The notes under the pieces were generated by a model that saw nothing but the letters and a program-made list of their open reading frames with translations, ran no database searches and was not told where the DNA came from. DNA of 64,000 nucleotides from UBA2020 sp964551435 (GTDB lineage: Bacteria; Pseudomonadota; Alphaproteobacteria; Micavibrionales; UBA2020), in contig CAZKBS010000008.1 in assembly GCA_964551435.1 (NCBI GenBank), positions 1 through 64,000 of the forward strand, read 5' to 3'. The number at the start of each line of letters is the position of its first letter. Position 1 is the first letter of the stretch. Both the position numbers and the translations under genes were made by a program. Shown piece after piece: positions 17,269-25,728 of this stretch.

Positions 17269-18377
17269 GCGGTTTTCTCCTTGCGGCGCGGGGGCAGCGG
17301 AAAGCATATCTTGAATATGGTCTTATCGCCTGCGCGGCTGACATCAATCATACCGCCATGGCTGTCGATAATGCGCGACACGACGACAAGCCCCAACCCC
17401 TCGCCCTCAGGCTTGGTGGTATAGCAGGGCTCGAACAGGCGCGATGCCGTCTCCGCGCTCATACCCGGCCCGTCGTCTTCAACCGACAGGACAATCGGCA
17501 GGCGCCGCCCCGTTTCGGGGTGGTATTGCGGCGAAAGATCATAGCGGGTTCGCAGAACGATATTTTTTGCCCCCGCCTCCGCCGCGTTTTTGACAAGATT
17601 CAGCAGCGCCTGCACCAGCGCATCAACATACCCGTCGATATCAGGGAGCGACGGGTCATATTCCCCGCGCAAATCCACATCGGCGGCAAAGCCCGCCCGT
17701 GCGCAATCCATCACATGGTCGGTCACACCGTGCAGGTTGACAGCTGAAAAATTCTCGGGCGTGACGATATCGTCGAGCTGCGCAACCTTGCCCAGCAAAC
17801 GCAAAATACGCTGGGTTTCCGCATCAATCAGCTGCGCCAGTGCGCGATCATCCTCGTCCTGCGCCGAGCGCTGTAAAAGCTGCGCCGCACCGCGAATACC
17901 CGCCAGCGGGTTTTTGATTTCATGCGCCAGCATCCGCGCCAGTTCACGCGCCGGCTTCATCACTGTACGCTGCTGCGTCAGCCATTCGCTGCCGAGAGAG
18001 AGTCTTTCGACCGGCCATGACAGCAAAACCGCCGTATCATCCCCCGCAGGAATCACGGAAACCGACAGGCGGGCAACGGTGTGGTGGCAAATGTCGAGGT
18101 CGCGCAAAATGACATTCTGCGCCCCCTTCGCCGCTGCCGCAGCGGCCGTGCAGGCCGGATGCGCCGCGCCGAAGACAGCCGCGAGCGGCTGGCCCGTCAG
18201 CCCCTTCGCACCGAGGCGCGTAAAATCCATCGCCGCATGATTGGCATAGACAATCACACCGCCTTGCAACGCCAATACGGCATCGGGCAAGGCATCCAGC
18301 ATCGCCAGCGCCTGCGGGGCGGCCGCGGAATTGTTTTTTGCTTTATTTTGCGTTTTCACACCGGACACTTTGGTCAC
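17265..18377 (-). CDS. ntrB: Nitrogen sensor kinase/phosphatase NtrB
   Basis: A 370-residue cytoplasmic kinase without membrane helices, acting on NtrC under PII control. It has an N-terminal PAS domain (about 20-110), a HisKA domain with AHEIKNPLAGIRGAAQLL and a HATPase domain with DDGPGMS and EGLGLVVVSR. The start is uncertain: three GTG codons lie at 18377, 18368 and 18359 with no decisive Shine-Dalgarno. The dusB gene that often precedes ntrB in related genomes is not here; instead ispDF diverges from it. Confidence 0.93.
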   Translation of the reverse strand: MTKVSGVKTQNKAKNNSAAAPQALAMLDALPDAVLALQGGVIVYANHAAMDFTRLGAKGLTGQPLAAVFGAAHPACTAAAAAAKGAQNVILRDLDICHHTVARLSVSVIPAGDDTAVLLSWPVERLSLGSEWLTQQRTVMKPARELARMLAHEIKNPLAGIRGAAQLLQRSAQDEDDRALAQLIDAETQRILRLLGKVAQLDDIVTPENFSAVNLHGVTDHVMDCARAGFAADVDLRGEYDPSLPDIDGYVDALVQALLNLVKNAAEAGAKNIVLRTRYDLSPQYHPETGRRLPIVLSVEDDGPGMSAETASRLFEPCYTTKPEGEGLGLVVVSRIIDSHGGMIDVSRAGDKTIFKICFPLPPRRKEKTA

Positions 18378-18457
18378 CTGCGCGGCTTTTTATCAGAAGC
18401 CGCCTATTTTTTATGCACGGATATGTTTCTGCACTATTTTTAGGCAAATAACAAGCG

Positions 18458-18486
18458 TTGACCCCTGTAAAACCAGCCCCTAAAGT
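18458..18486 (+). promoter_or_regulatory. Putative promoter of ispDF
   Basis: TTGACC (18458-18463) is followed after 17 bases by TAAAGT (18481-18486). It lies about 55 bases before the ispDF ATG, in the 164-base divergent gap between ntrB and ispDF. No clear promoter was recognised for ntrB in the opposite direction. Confidence 0.5.
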
Positions 18487-18541
18487 GCAAAAGAGCCTGA
18501 AATTCAGCGCTTCGACGTCGTCTTGAGGTGTTTTAAATATT

Positions 18542-19798
18542 ATGAATAATAATCACACCATCGCCGCCCTGATTGTTGCCGCCGGCAGCGGCACGCGCTT
18601 TGGCGACACCTCCACCCCCAAGCAATACGCGGCGCTTCTGGGCCGGCCCGTACTGCGCTGGTCGGTCGATATGTTTTTTGCCCGGTCGGATATTTCGACG
18701 ATTTGCATCGTTATTCAACCGGAACACCGCGCGCTCTGCAACGCCGCAGTCGCGGGCATTGATCCTGCGCGGATTTTGATTGTCGATGGCGGCGAAACGC
18801 GCCAGCAATCCGTGCGCTGCGGGCTTGAAGCGCTGGCGACGCTTGCGCAAAAACCGGCGTTTGTGCTTATTCACGATGCGGCGCGCCCGTGCGTGAGTGC
18901 CGCGTTGATACAATCCGTTTGCACGGCGCTGCAATCTGACCACAAGGCGGCCATTCCGGCACTACCCGTCACCGATACTATCAAAAAGCGCGACAGCAGC
19001 GGTGCCGTCAGCACCCAAAGCCGCGACGGGCTTTATACTGTGCAAACGCCGCAAGGCTTTAGCTTTGACAGCATCCTGTCGCTGCACCGCCGTTTTGAAT
19101 CCGAAAACCTGACGGATGATGCGGCACTGCTGGAGCGTGCCGGAGAAAACCCGCACTTCACCCAAGGCCAGCGCGACAACATCAAAATCACATGGCCGGA
19201 GGATATTTCGCTCGCGGAATCCATCCTCTCCGCGGCGCGCATGGATATTCGCACCGGCAAGGGATATGACGTACACCGCCTTGTGCCGCCACAGCATGAT
19301 TTGCACAAACTGGTCATCGGCGGCATCGTCATTCCGCACGACAAAGCGCTCGAGGGACATTCTGATGCCGATGTCGGGCTGCATGCGATTACCGATGCGC
19401 TGCTTGGCACGATTTGCGATGGCGACATCGGCATGCACTTCAGCCCCAAAGACGCCCGCTGGAAAGGCGCCGACAGCGGCATGTTCCTGCAACATGCCGC
19501 CGCGCTTCTGGCTGCGCAGGGCGGCGTGATCACGCATGTCGATCTGACGGTGATTTGCGAAACGCCGAAAATCGGCCCGCACCGCGATGCGATGCGCGCG
19601 CGTATTGCATCGCTTTTGCACCTGCCCGTCAACCGCGTCAGCGTCAAGGCGACGACGACCGAAGGCCTCGGCTTTACCGGACGCGGCGAAGGCATCGCCG
19701 CCGAAGCCGTGGTGACGGTGCGCCTGCCGTTTGGCATCGATTTACAATCTACAAACTATTCTTCCGAAACCCTTCACGCGACAAGGACAGCGATATGA
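18542..19798 (+). CDS. ispDF: Bifunctional IspD/IspF (MEP pathway)
   Basis: A 418-residue fusion that performs two steps of non-mevalonate isoprenoid synthesis: CTP transfer to methylerythritol phosphate, then cyclisation to MEcPP. The IspD half (1-230) has the nucleotide-binding AAGSGTRFG and PKQYAALLG. The IspF half (about 240-400) begins RTGKGYDVHRL and has HSDADVGLHAITDALLG, with the zinc ligands Asp and His. Fusion of these genes is common in Alphaproteobacteria. The last 20 residues extend past the usual IspF end, and the stop overlaps the pgpA ATG (ATGA). Confidence 0.97.
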   Translation: MNNNHTIAALIVAAGSGTRFGDTSTPKQYAALLGRPVLRWSVDMFFARSDISTICIVIQPEHRALCNAAVAGIDPARILIVDGGETRQQSVRCGLEALATLAQKPAFVLIHDAARPCVSAALIQSVCTALQSDHKAAIPALPVTDTIKKRDSSGAVSTQSRDGLYTVQTPQGFSFDSILSLHRRFESENLTDDAALLERAGENPHFTQGQRDNIKITWPEDISLAESILSAARMDIRTGKGYDVHRLVPPQHDLHKLVIGGIVIPHDKALEGHSDADVGLHAITDALLGTICDGDIGMHFSPKDARWKGADSGMFLQHAAALLAAQGGVITHVDLTVICETPKIGPHRDAMRARIASLLHLPVNRVSVKATTTEGLGFTGRGEGIAAEAVVTVRLPFGIDLQSTNYSSETLHATRTAI

Positions 19799-20340
19799 AC
19801 GCAAAAGCCGCGAACGACCAAGACCAGCCCGCTGCGAAAAAGAATTTCGGGCTGCGCCCGCTGCCTGAAAACACCGCCATGGGCAATCCGCATGTAATGA
19901 TTGCTACATGGTTTGGCGTCGGGCGCCTGCGCCCCGCGCCGGGTACGCTGGGCACACTGGCGGCTATTCCTTTCGGCTACGGTATTGCCTATGTGTCGGG
20001 GATTGTGGGGCTGGCGCTGGCGGCGCTGCTGCTGCTGGCGCTTGGCACCATGGCCGCGAATTACTACGGCCGGAAATCCGGTGAAAAAGATGACCAGACC
20101 ATCGTTGTCGACGAAGTTGTCGGCATGTGGATTGCCGCCATCCCCGCCGCCCTGCATATCGATCTTTGGATCGTCGCCTTTTTGCTGTTCCGGCTTTTCG
20201 ACATTTATAAACCATGGCCCGCATCGTTTTTCGACAAACGCGCAGGCAACGGTTTTGACGTGATGATGGATGATGTCGTGGCCGGTATATATGCCGCCAT
20301 CGGCGTTGCGGCCTGTGCCGTCAACCTCAACATGTTCTAA
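19795..20340 (+). CDS. pgpA: Phosphatidylglycerophosphatase A
   Basis: A 181-residue inner-membrane enzyme that dephosphorylates phosphatidylglycerol phosphate. The family motifs are GTLGTLAAIP, DQTIVVDEVVGMW (metal-binding acids), FRLFDIYKPWP and MMDDVVAGIYA near the C-terminus. Three to four hydrophobic helices are visible. The start at 19795 overlaps the ispDF stop by four bases. The position between ispDF and the cinA-type gene suggests co-transcription. Confidence 0.95.
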   Translation: MNAKAANDQDQPAAKKNFGLRPLPENTAMGNPHVMIATWFGVGRLRPAPGTLGTLAAIPFGYGIAYVSGIVGLALAALLLLALGTMAANYYGRKSGEKDDQTIVVDEVVGMWIAAIPAALHIDLWIVAFLLFRLFDIYKPWPASFFDKRAGNGFDVMMDDVVAGIYAAIGVAACAVNLNMF

Positions 20341-20407
20341 CCGACGTTTGCAGCATCCGTTATCATTTGCAAATACCCCGCGCCCGCAGGCGCAGAAAGT
20401 CTGCTTC

Positions 20408-20911
20408 ATGCCTTTTTTTCCCCCTCATATCTCAACGCTCGCCACCGAGGTTCTTGCCGCCGCGCGCGCCAAGAAACTGCGCATTGTCACGGCTGAATCC
20501 TGCACGGGCGGACTTATCGGCGCAGCGCTGACGGAAATCGCGGGTTCCTCCGATGTCGTCGATTGCGGCTTCACCAGCTATTCCTACGACGCCAAAGTCG
20601 CGCAGCTGGGCGTTGACCGCGACACGCTGCTGAAATCAGGCGCGGTCAGCGGCGACATTGCGCGCCAAATGATACGCGGCGCGCTGGCAGGCTCCTCCGC
20701 CGATATCGCAGTTTCGGCAACCGGCATTGCCGGCCCGGGCGGCGCAACGCCCGATAAACCGGTCGGACTTGTCTATATCGGCATCGGCAACCGCGTGAAC
20801 GGGCATAGCCAATCGGTGAAAAACCTGTTCAGCGGCGACCGCAGCGCGGTGCGTATGGCCACGGTTGAAAAAGCTCTGGAGTTGCTGAAGCAGGAAATCG
20901 CCGCCGTTTAA
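20408..20911 (+). CDS. pncC: CinA C-terminal domain protein, nicotinamide-nucleotide amidase
   Basis: A 167-residue single-domain protein equal to the C-terminal half of CinA. It deamidates nicotinamide mononucleotide to nicotinic acid mononucleotide, recycling pyridine nucleotides. TAESCTGGLIGAALTE, the SYSYDAKVAQLGV region and SATGIAGPGGATPDKPVG are typical. The start ATG 20408 was taken because it lies just before the conserved domain; the longer frame overlaps pgpA. A role in competence is not implied by the short form. Confidence 0.92.
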   Translation: MPFFPPHISTLATEVLAAARAKKLRIVTAESCTGGLIGAALTEIAGSSDVVDCGFTSYSYDAKVAQLGVDRDTLLKSGAVSGDIARQMIRGALAGSSADIAVSATGIAGPGGATPDKPVGLVYIGIGNRVNGHSQSVKNLFSGDRSAVRMATVEKALELLKQEIAAV

Positions 20912-20923
20912 ACCGGCGGGCTT

Positions 20924-21367
20924 TTACTGAAGACTGCCGCCATAAAGCTGCACGGCGCGGGTTTCGAAGGCATTGATCATTTTGACCAGCGCCTTGTGGA
21001 AAAACTGGTCGACCAGCTTTTCGAACAGTTTCGATTCCAGCGAAAAATCCACATAAAAGTCGACTTCGCACTGCCCCGCGCGCATGGGGGTGAAGACCCA
21101 TTTGTTTTGCAAATGACGCATAGGCCCTTTGAGGTATTCGACCTCGATGGCGTGCGGGCGGATGTAATGCACGCGGGAGGTAAATCTTTCGCGGAACATT
21201 TTATAGCCGATGATAACATCGGCGGTGACTTCGTTTTTACTGCGGCTGTTCACGCGCGCGCCGATGCACCACGGCAAAAACTGCGGATATTTTTCGATAT
21301 CCATGACCAGGTCGAACAGCTGTTCGGCCGAATAGGGCAAAATGCGTTTTTCCTGATGCGACGGCAT
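20924..21367 (-). CDS. ratA: Coenzyme Q-binding COQ10/RatA family protein
   Basis: A 147-residue START-fold protein. In Alphaproteobacteria it is usually annotated as a ubiquinone-binding chaperone like Coq10; in E. coli the homologue RatA was described as a ribosome-association toxin. YSAEQLFDLVMDIEKYPQFLPWC at residues 12-34 and the C-terminal helix FHKALVKMINAFETRA are typical. It begins 11 bases after the lipA stop, in the conserved lipA-ratA order. Confidence 0.92.
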   Translation of the reverse strand: MPSHQEKRILPYSAEQLFDLVMDIEKYPQFLPWCIGARVNSRSKNEVTADVIIGYKMFRERFTSRVHYIRPHAIEVEYLKGPMRHLQNKWVFTPMRAGQCEVDFYVDFSLESKLFEKLVDQFFHKALVKMINAFETRAVQLYGGSLQ

Positions 21368-21377
21368 GACGGCGCGG

Positions 21378-22358
21378 TTATTTCCCCTGCGCCAGCTTGG
21401 CTTCGCGCGCGGCTTTCAGTTTTTCGAAATCCGCATCGGCATGATAGGACGAACGCGTCAGCGGCGATGCCGACACCATCAAAAAACCTTTGGCGCGGGC
21501 GATGGTTTCCAGCGACTTGAATTCTTCCGGTGTCACGAATTTCTCGACGGCGGCGTGCTTGGTCGTCGGCTGCAAATACTGGCCGATGGTCAGGAAATCG
21601 ACATCCGCGGCACGCAGATCGTCCATGACCTGCATAATTTCGGTTTTCGTCTCGCCAAGGCCGACCATGATGCCGGATTTGGTGAAAATCGTCGGGTCGA
21701 TTTTCTTGACGCGGTTCAAAAGCTCCAACGACGTGAAATAACGCGACCCCGGACGGATGGTCGGGTACAAACGCGGCACGGTTTCAAGGTTGTGGTTGAA
21801 CACATCGGGACGCGCGGCGACAATCGCCTCGATCGCGCCTTCTTTATCCTTGAAATCCGGCGTCAGGATTTCGACGGTCGTGCCGGGCGACAGACGGTGA
21901 ATTTCATTGATGGTTTTAACGAATTGCTGCGCGCCGCCGTCTTCAAGGTCATCGCGGTCGACGGATGTGACAACAACGTGTTTGAGGCCGAGTTTTTGAA
22001 CGCCGATGGCCACGCGTGCGGCTTCAAACGGGTCCAGCTTGTCGGGAATACCCGTGGCGACATTGCAAAACGAACAAGCGCGCGTGCAGGTCGCACCCAA
22101 AATCATGAAGGTGGCGTGTTTCTGTTTCCAGCACTCGCCGATGTTCGGACAGGCCGCCTCCTCGCACACGGTGGCGAGTTTCAGGTTGCGCATCAATTTG
22201 GTGGTTTCGTGATATTCGGGCGATGTCGGCGCCTTGACGCGGATCCACTCCGGCTTGCGCAGCACGGGCGTATCGGGCCGGTTGCGCTTTTCGGGGTGCC
22301 GGTGTTCGGATTTTTTCTTTTCGGCGGCGTTGTCGGCTTGCGGCGTATCTTGTTCCAT
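21378..22358 (-). CDS. lipA: Lipoyl synthase
   Basis: A 326-residue radical-SAM enzyme that inserts two sulfurs into octanoyl groups on lipoyl domains. The radical cluster motif is CTRACSFCNVATG, and the auxiliary cluster cysteines lie in CEEAACPNIGEC. An RSSYHAD segment, with the conserved C-terminal Ser ligand, is present. The start is uncertain: ATG 22358 has its AGGA 13 bases away, and a TTG at 22367 is closer to it. It supplies lipoate for the nearby pyruvate dehydrogenase E2 and E1-beta lipoyl domains. Confidence 0.96.
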   Translation of the reverse strand: MEQDTPQADNAAEKKKSEHRHPEKRNRPDTPVLRKPEWIRVKAPTSPEYHETTKLMRNLKLATVCEEAACPNIGECWKQKHATFMILGATCTRACSFCNVATGIPDKLDPFEAARVAIGVQKLGLKHVVVTSVDRDDLEDGGAQQFVKTINEIHRLSPGTTVEILTPDFKDKEGAIEAIVAARPDVFNHNLETVPRLYPTIRPGSRYFTSLELLNRVKKIDPTIFTKSGIMVGLGETKTEIMQVMDDLRAADVDFLTIGQYLQPTTKHAAVEKFVTPEEFKSLETIARAKGFLMVSASPLTRSSYHADADFEKLKAAREAKLAQGK

Positions 22359-22451
22359 GGCGTTCAATTCGTCCTTTTCAGGGGCTAATCTAGGACTCTC
22401 TGTAAAAAGGGCAACATGATTTTGCCCCTAAAGTTCCATTTATTCACATAA

Positions 22452-23147
22452 TCAGGACGCTTTTGCCGTGACAGGCTGTTCCTGCCGCTGGTGAAAAGCA
22501 ATCGCCAGTTCGCGCATCGTGGTAAAGGCGCGGTCGGGCTTGGCCGCCAGCACGGCCTCGCGCGCTTTTGCGGTCATATGGCTGCCGCCCAGATAGGCCC
22601 AAACCTCCATCCCCGCCGCTTTCGCGCCGAGGATGCCGTGGATGCCGTCTTCGATGACAAGGCAGCTTGCCGGTTCCGCCCGCAGATGCTTTGCGGCATG
22701 CAGGAAAATATCCGGCGCAGGCTTGCCGTTGCGCACCATATCGGTACTGTAAATGTGGGAGCCGAAAAAGCCGCGCAGCCCCGTCACATCCAGCGTCAGA
22801 TGCAGCCGCGGCAATTCGCTGCCCGATGCGACGGCGACGGGCGCTTTGCAGGTTTGCAAAAATTCGCGCACGCCCGGCGTCGCCTTCAGCTGCTTTTCAA
22901 ACGCGGCATACTGTTCTGCTTTATAGGCGTCTTCGTCGAAACCGGCGCGGATATCAATGCCGCTTTCTTCGGCAATTTCGGCGCAGATGCGGCGGAAATT
23001 CTTGCCCATGAAGCGGATGATAAAATTTTCCAGCGTCATGTTATAGCCAAGCGCGGCGAAATGATCGAGCATCACACCGCAGGCAATCACTTCGCTGTCA
23101 ATCAGTACGCCGTCGCAATCCCAGATAATCGCTGAAAAACGATTCAT
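22452..23147 (-). CDS. HAD-superfamily sugar phosphatase or phosphoglucomutase-like protein
   Basis: A 231-residue HAD subfamily IA protein. Motif I is IWDCDGVLIDSE (residues 8-19), motif II is VAVASGSE, and motifs III/IV are NGKPAPD and VIEDGIHGI. The helical cap and the length are close to beta-phosphoglucomutase and YieH/GS1-like phosphatases. It starts six bases after the cysteine-rich gene, so it is probably in the lpd transcript. The substrate is unknown. Confidence 0.9.
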   Translation of the reverse strand: MNRFSAIIWDCDGVLIDSEVIACGVMLDHFAALGYNMTLENFIIRFMGKNFRRICAEIAEESGIDIRAGFDEDAYKAEQYAAFEKQLKATPGVREFLQTCKAPVAVASGSELPRLHLTLDVTGLRGFFGSHIYSTDMVRNGKPAPDIFLHAAKHLRAEPASCLVIEDGIHGILGAKAAGMEVWAYLGGSHMTAKAREAVLAAKPDRAFTTMRELAIAFHQRQEQPVTAKAS

Positions 23148-23153
23148 GATACC

Positions 23154-23600
23154 TTAAGGGCACCCCGCGGCATTCTTGACGGCGGCCAGCGTCGATTGCA
23201 GGTGGGCGATATACTGGCCTTCAATGCTTTTTTGTTCCTGCGCGTTTTCGACGACTTTTTCCTGCAAATCGTTTACCTCGCTTTGCATCGACGCTTCGGG
23301 CGCCGGAATGGCGGGCACTTTATCGCCCGCGGCCAGCGTCAGGCATACAGCCGTCGTTTTGGTATGCGCCTGCCAGCCGAACCATGCCAGACCGGCAATC
23401 AAAACGATTGCCAAAATGCGGCACATCGCACGGCAGCAGCACGATGTTTTGCCGCAAAGGCATTTTTTCGTGCCGCAAGCCCCCTTGGTGTCACAAGAGG
23501 ATTTTGTATCACAGCAACCGCCGGCGTTTTTAACCTCGGCAGGCTTGGTGTCGCAGGACGGCTTGCCGCCGCAGCAGGATTTTTCGATTTCGTTTGTCAT
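23154..23600 (-). CDS. Cysteine-rich, membrane-anchored protein (metallothionein-like head)
   Basis: A 148-residue protein I cannot assign. The first 60 residues contain 13 cysteines (9, 10, 16, 29, 30, 36, 42, 47, 49, 54-56, 60) in repeats of the form C-D/G-T-K (16, 30, 36, 42). One transmembrane helix follows (about 62-77), then a periplasmic stretch with a likely coiled coil (about 103-140). The cysteine density suggests binding of soft metals or an Fe-S or thiolate cluster on the cytoplasmic face. The ATG overlaps the lpd stop as TAATG, so expression is coupled to lpd. Confidence 0.75.
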   Translation of the reverse strand: MTNEIEKSCCGGKPSCDTKPAEVKNAGGCCDTKSSCDTKGACGTKKCLCGKTSCCCRAMCRILAIVLIAGLAWFGWQAHTKTTAVCLTLAAGDKVPAIPAPEASMQSEVNDLQEKVVENAQEQKSIEGQYIAHLQSTLAAVKNAAGCP

Positions 23601-25000
23601 TATATGTGCAAAGCCTTTCCATACGCATCGAGCACGGATTCGTGCATCGCTTCGCTGATTGTGGGATGAGGGAAAATCGTGTGCATCAGGTCAAGCTCGG
23701 TCGTTTCCATGGTCTTGCCGACGACATAGCCCTGAATCATTTCGGTGACTTCAGGGCCGACCATATGCGCGCCCAGCAGCTCACCCGTTTTTGCATCGAA
23801 TACGGTTTTGATCATGCCGTCCGTCTCGCCCAGCGCTACGGCCTTGCCGTTGCCGATAAAGGGGAAGCGTCCGACTTTGACGTCATAGCCTTTTTCCTTG
23901 GCCTTCGCCTCGGTCAAACCGACGGATGCCACCTGCGGCGTGCAATAGGTGCAGCCCGGAATATTTTCGCGTTTCATCGGATGCACGTCGGGCAGACCCT
24001 TGATTTTCTCGATGCAAATCACGCCTTCGTGGCTTGCCTTGTGCGCCAGCCACGGGCCGGGCACGCAATCGCCGATGGCGTAAACGCCCGGCTCGTCCGT
24101 TTGCAGCCATTCATTGACCACGATGTGACCGCGGTCGAGTTTGATTTTGGTATTTTCAATGCCGATGTTTTCTGTGTTGGCGACGATACCGACAGCGGAA
24201 ATCACGCGCTCAACTTTAATCTGTTCGGTCTTGCCGCTTTCTTCGACATGCACTGTCACATCGTTCGCGCCGCGGTCGAGTTTGACGACCTTCGCGCCCG
24301 TCATGATTTTCATGCCCTGTTTTTCGAACTGCTTGCGAGCAATCGCGGAAATTTCGGCATCTTCGACCGGCATCACACGGTCCATGACCTCAACCACCGT
24401 CACCTCGGCGCCGAGCTGGCGATAGAAACTGGCGAATTCAATACCGATAGCGCCGGAGCCGACAACCAATACGGATTTCGGCATTGCGTCGGGGTTCATA
24501 GCCTCTTTGTAGGTCCAGACCAGTTTACCGTCCGGCTCCAGCCCCGGCAGCACGCGCGCGCGCGCGCCAGTGGCCAGCACGATATGTTTCGCGGCAATCG
24601 TGGCAACATTCTTGCCGTCTTTGGATACGTCAAGACGACCTTTGCCCAGCAGTTTGCCGTGACCGTCGAAAACCGTGACCTTGTTTTTTTTCATCAGGTG
24701 CTTTATGCCGCCCGACAGCTGTGCGGCAACTTTGCGCGACCGTTCGATAATTTTTTTGAAATCGAAGCTATAGCTGTCGATTTTAAACCCATACTGGTCG
24801 GCATGTTTAATCAGGCTGTTGATTTCAGCGCTGCGCAGTAGCGCCTTGGTCGGGATGCAACCCCAGTTCAGGCAAATGCCACCCAGATGCTCGCGCTCCA
24901 CCAGCGCCGTATTGAACCCGAGCTGAGCGGCGCGGATCGCAGCCACATAACCACCCGGCCCGCCGCCTACCACCACGACGTCGAAATTTTGATCGGACAT
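23600..25000 (-). CDS. lpd: Dihydrolipoyl dehydrogenase (E3)
   Basis: A 466-residue FAD- and NAD-dependent disulfide oxidoreductase that reoxidises dihydrolipoamide in 2-oxoacid dehydrogenases. FAD-binding VVVGGGPGGYVAAI and the redox pair in GGICLNWGCIPTKA are visible. The NAD-binding VVGSGAIGIEFASF and a C-terminal HPTISE complete it. ATG 25000 has AAGG nine bases upstream and is preferred to GTG 25006. In this genome lpd is cut off from pdhC by an opposite-facing small gene and a terminator. Confidence 0.97.
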   Translation of the reverse strand: MSDQNFDVVVVGGGPGGYVAAIRAAQLGFNTALVEREHLGGICLNWGCIPTKALLRSAEINSLIKHADQYGFKIDSYSFDFKKIIERSRKVAAQLSGGIKHLMKKNKVTVFDGHGKLLGKGRLDVSKDGKNVATIAAKHIVLATGARARVLPGLEPDGKLVWTYKEAMNPDAMPKSVLVVGSGAIGIEFASFYRQLGAEVTVVEVMDRVMPVEDAEISAIARKQFEKQGMKIMTGAKVVKLDRGANDVTVHVEESGKTEQIKVERVISAVGIVANTENIGIENTKIKLDRGHIVVNEWLQTDEPGVYAIGDCVPGPWLAHKASHEGVICIEKIKGLPDVHPMKRENIPGCTYCTPQVASVGLTEAKAKEKGYDVKVGRFPFIGNGKAVALGETDGMIKTVFDAKTGELLGAHMVGPEVTEMIQGYVVGKTMETTELDLMHTIFPHPTISEAMHESVLDAYGKALHI

Positions 25001-25155
25001 TTTCACACACCTTCATTTCATGACGGAGACAGCTATAAATACATCAAATAAAAGAATACTTTAAGCGATAAAACAGCCTTAATAGCCACAAAGCCCCTTT
25101 TGACGCTGCACACATTTTTATAGCTTGAAATATATGAAAAACCAGCCTAGTATGA
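25001..25155. other. AT-rich divergent intergenic region
   Basis: A gap between lpd (leftward) and the small membrane gene (rightward). It is markedly more AT-rich than the flanking operons and must hold the lpd promoter, since a terminator and an opposing gene separate lpd from pdhC. I could not choose one promoter over several weak AT-rich candidates. Confidence 0.4.
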
Positions 25156-25653
25156 GTGGTCTCAACAAAAAAGAGTAAAAATGATGGATCCCAAAAAAAA
25201 ATTTTCGACGTAATAAGTTATCCCTTTAAAAAGCTGAACCAGGGTTTAAGTCTCCTCGTGGACACTGTTTTGCCAAAAGGCACACAAAAATTCGTCGCAG
25301 ACAAAAAGAACCTGATATATGGCGTCGCTATCTTTACTACCGCGGCTACGATTGTGGTGGCACCCGCGATCTTCCCGCCCCTCTTTGCTGGCACAATGTT
25401 GTTTAATTTTATCGCAAGCTATTGCGAAGAAAACACACTTAAACGCAAAAATGCTGCACAAAGCGCTGAGCCTGCAAATACAGTCGATGCCTCAAACACG
25501 TCTGCCGCCCAAGAGACAAGCTTCAAACCGAACGCACTGTCACCCGATTTTAAATCGGCCCTGACAAATGCATCCTCGGAAGCCGCGAACAGTAACGCAG
25601 CACCTGCGGATCAAACGTCCACCCCAAAGCGGGCCAATAACCGCACGCCTTGA
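25156..25653 (+). CDS. Small membrane protein with low-complexity tail (2), start or frame uncertain
   Basis: A 165-residue frame of unknown family. A lysine-rich start, a hydrophobic segment (about 52-90) able to form two helices, and a long Ala/Ser/Asn/Pro tail ending in TPKRANNRTP repeat the design of the proteins at 5995, 30940 and 46041. The only in-frame start is GTG 25156, with no Shine-Dalgarno. ATG codons at 25181 and 25184 do have AAGAG in front, but they are in another frame that hits a stop after a run of nine A. A one-base slip at that run would join them to this frame. The local DNA is AT-rich. Confidence 0.6.
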   Translation: MVSTKKSKNDGSQKKIFDVISYPFKKLNQGLSLLVDTVLPKGTQKFVADKKNLIYGVAIFTTAATIVVAPAIFPPLFAGTMLFNFIASYCEENTLKRKNAAQSAEPANTVDASNTSAAQETSFKPNALSPDFKSALTNASSEAANSNAAPADQTSTPKRANNRTP

Positions 25654-25665
25654 GTAAACAAATTT

Positions 25666-25704
25666 AAAAAAAGACGCCCTCTTGAAAAAGAAGGCGTCTT
25701 TTTT
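25666..25704. terminator. Bidirectional intrinsic terminator
   Basis: A 12-base perfect stem, AAAAAAGACGCC at 25667-25678 with GGCGTCTTTTTT at 25693-25704, flanked by A and T runs. It works on both strands, ending the small membrane gene from the left and pdhC from the right. Confidence 0.9.
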
Positions 25705-25728
25705 ATTGCTGTTATGCCTGCTCTTTTA

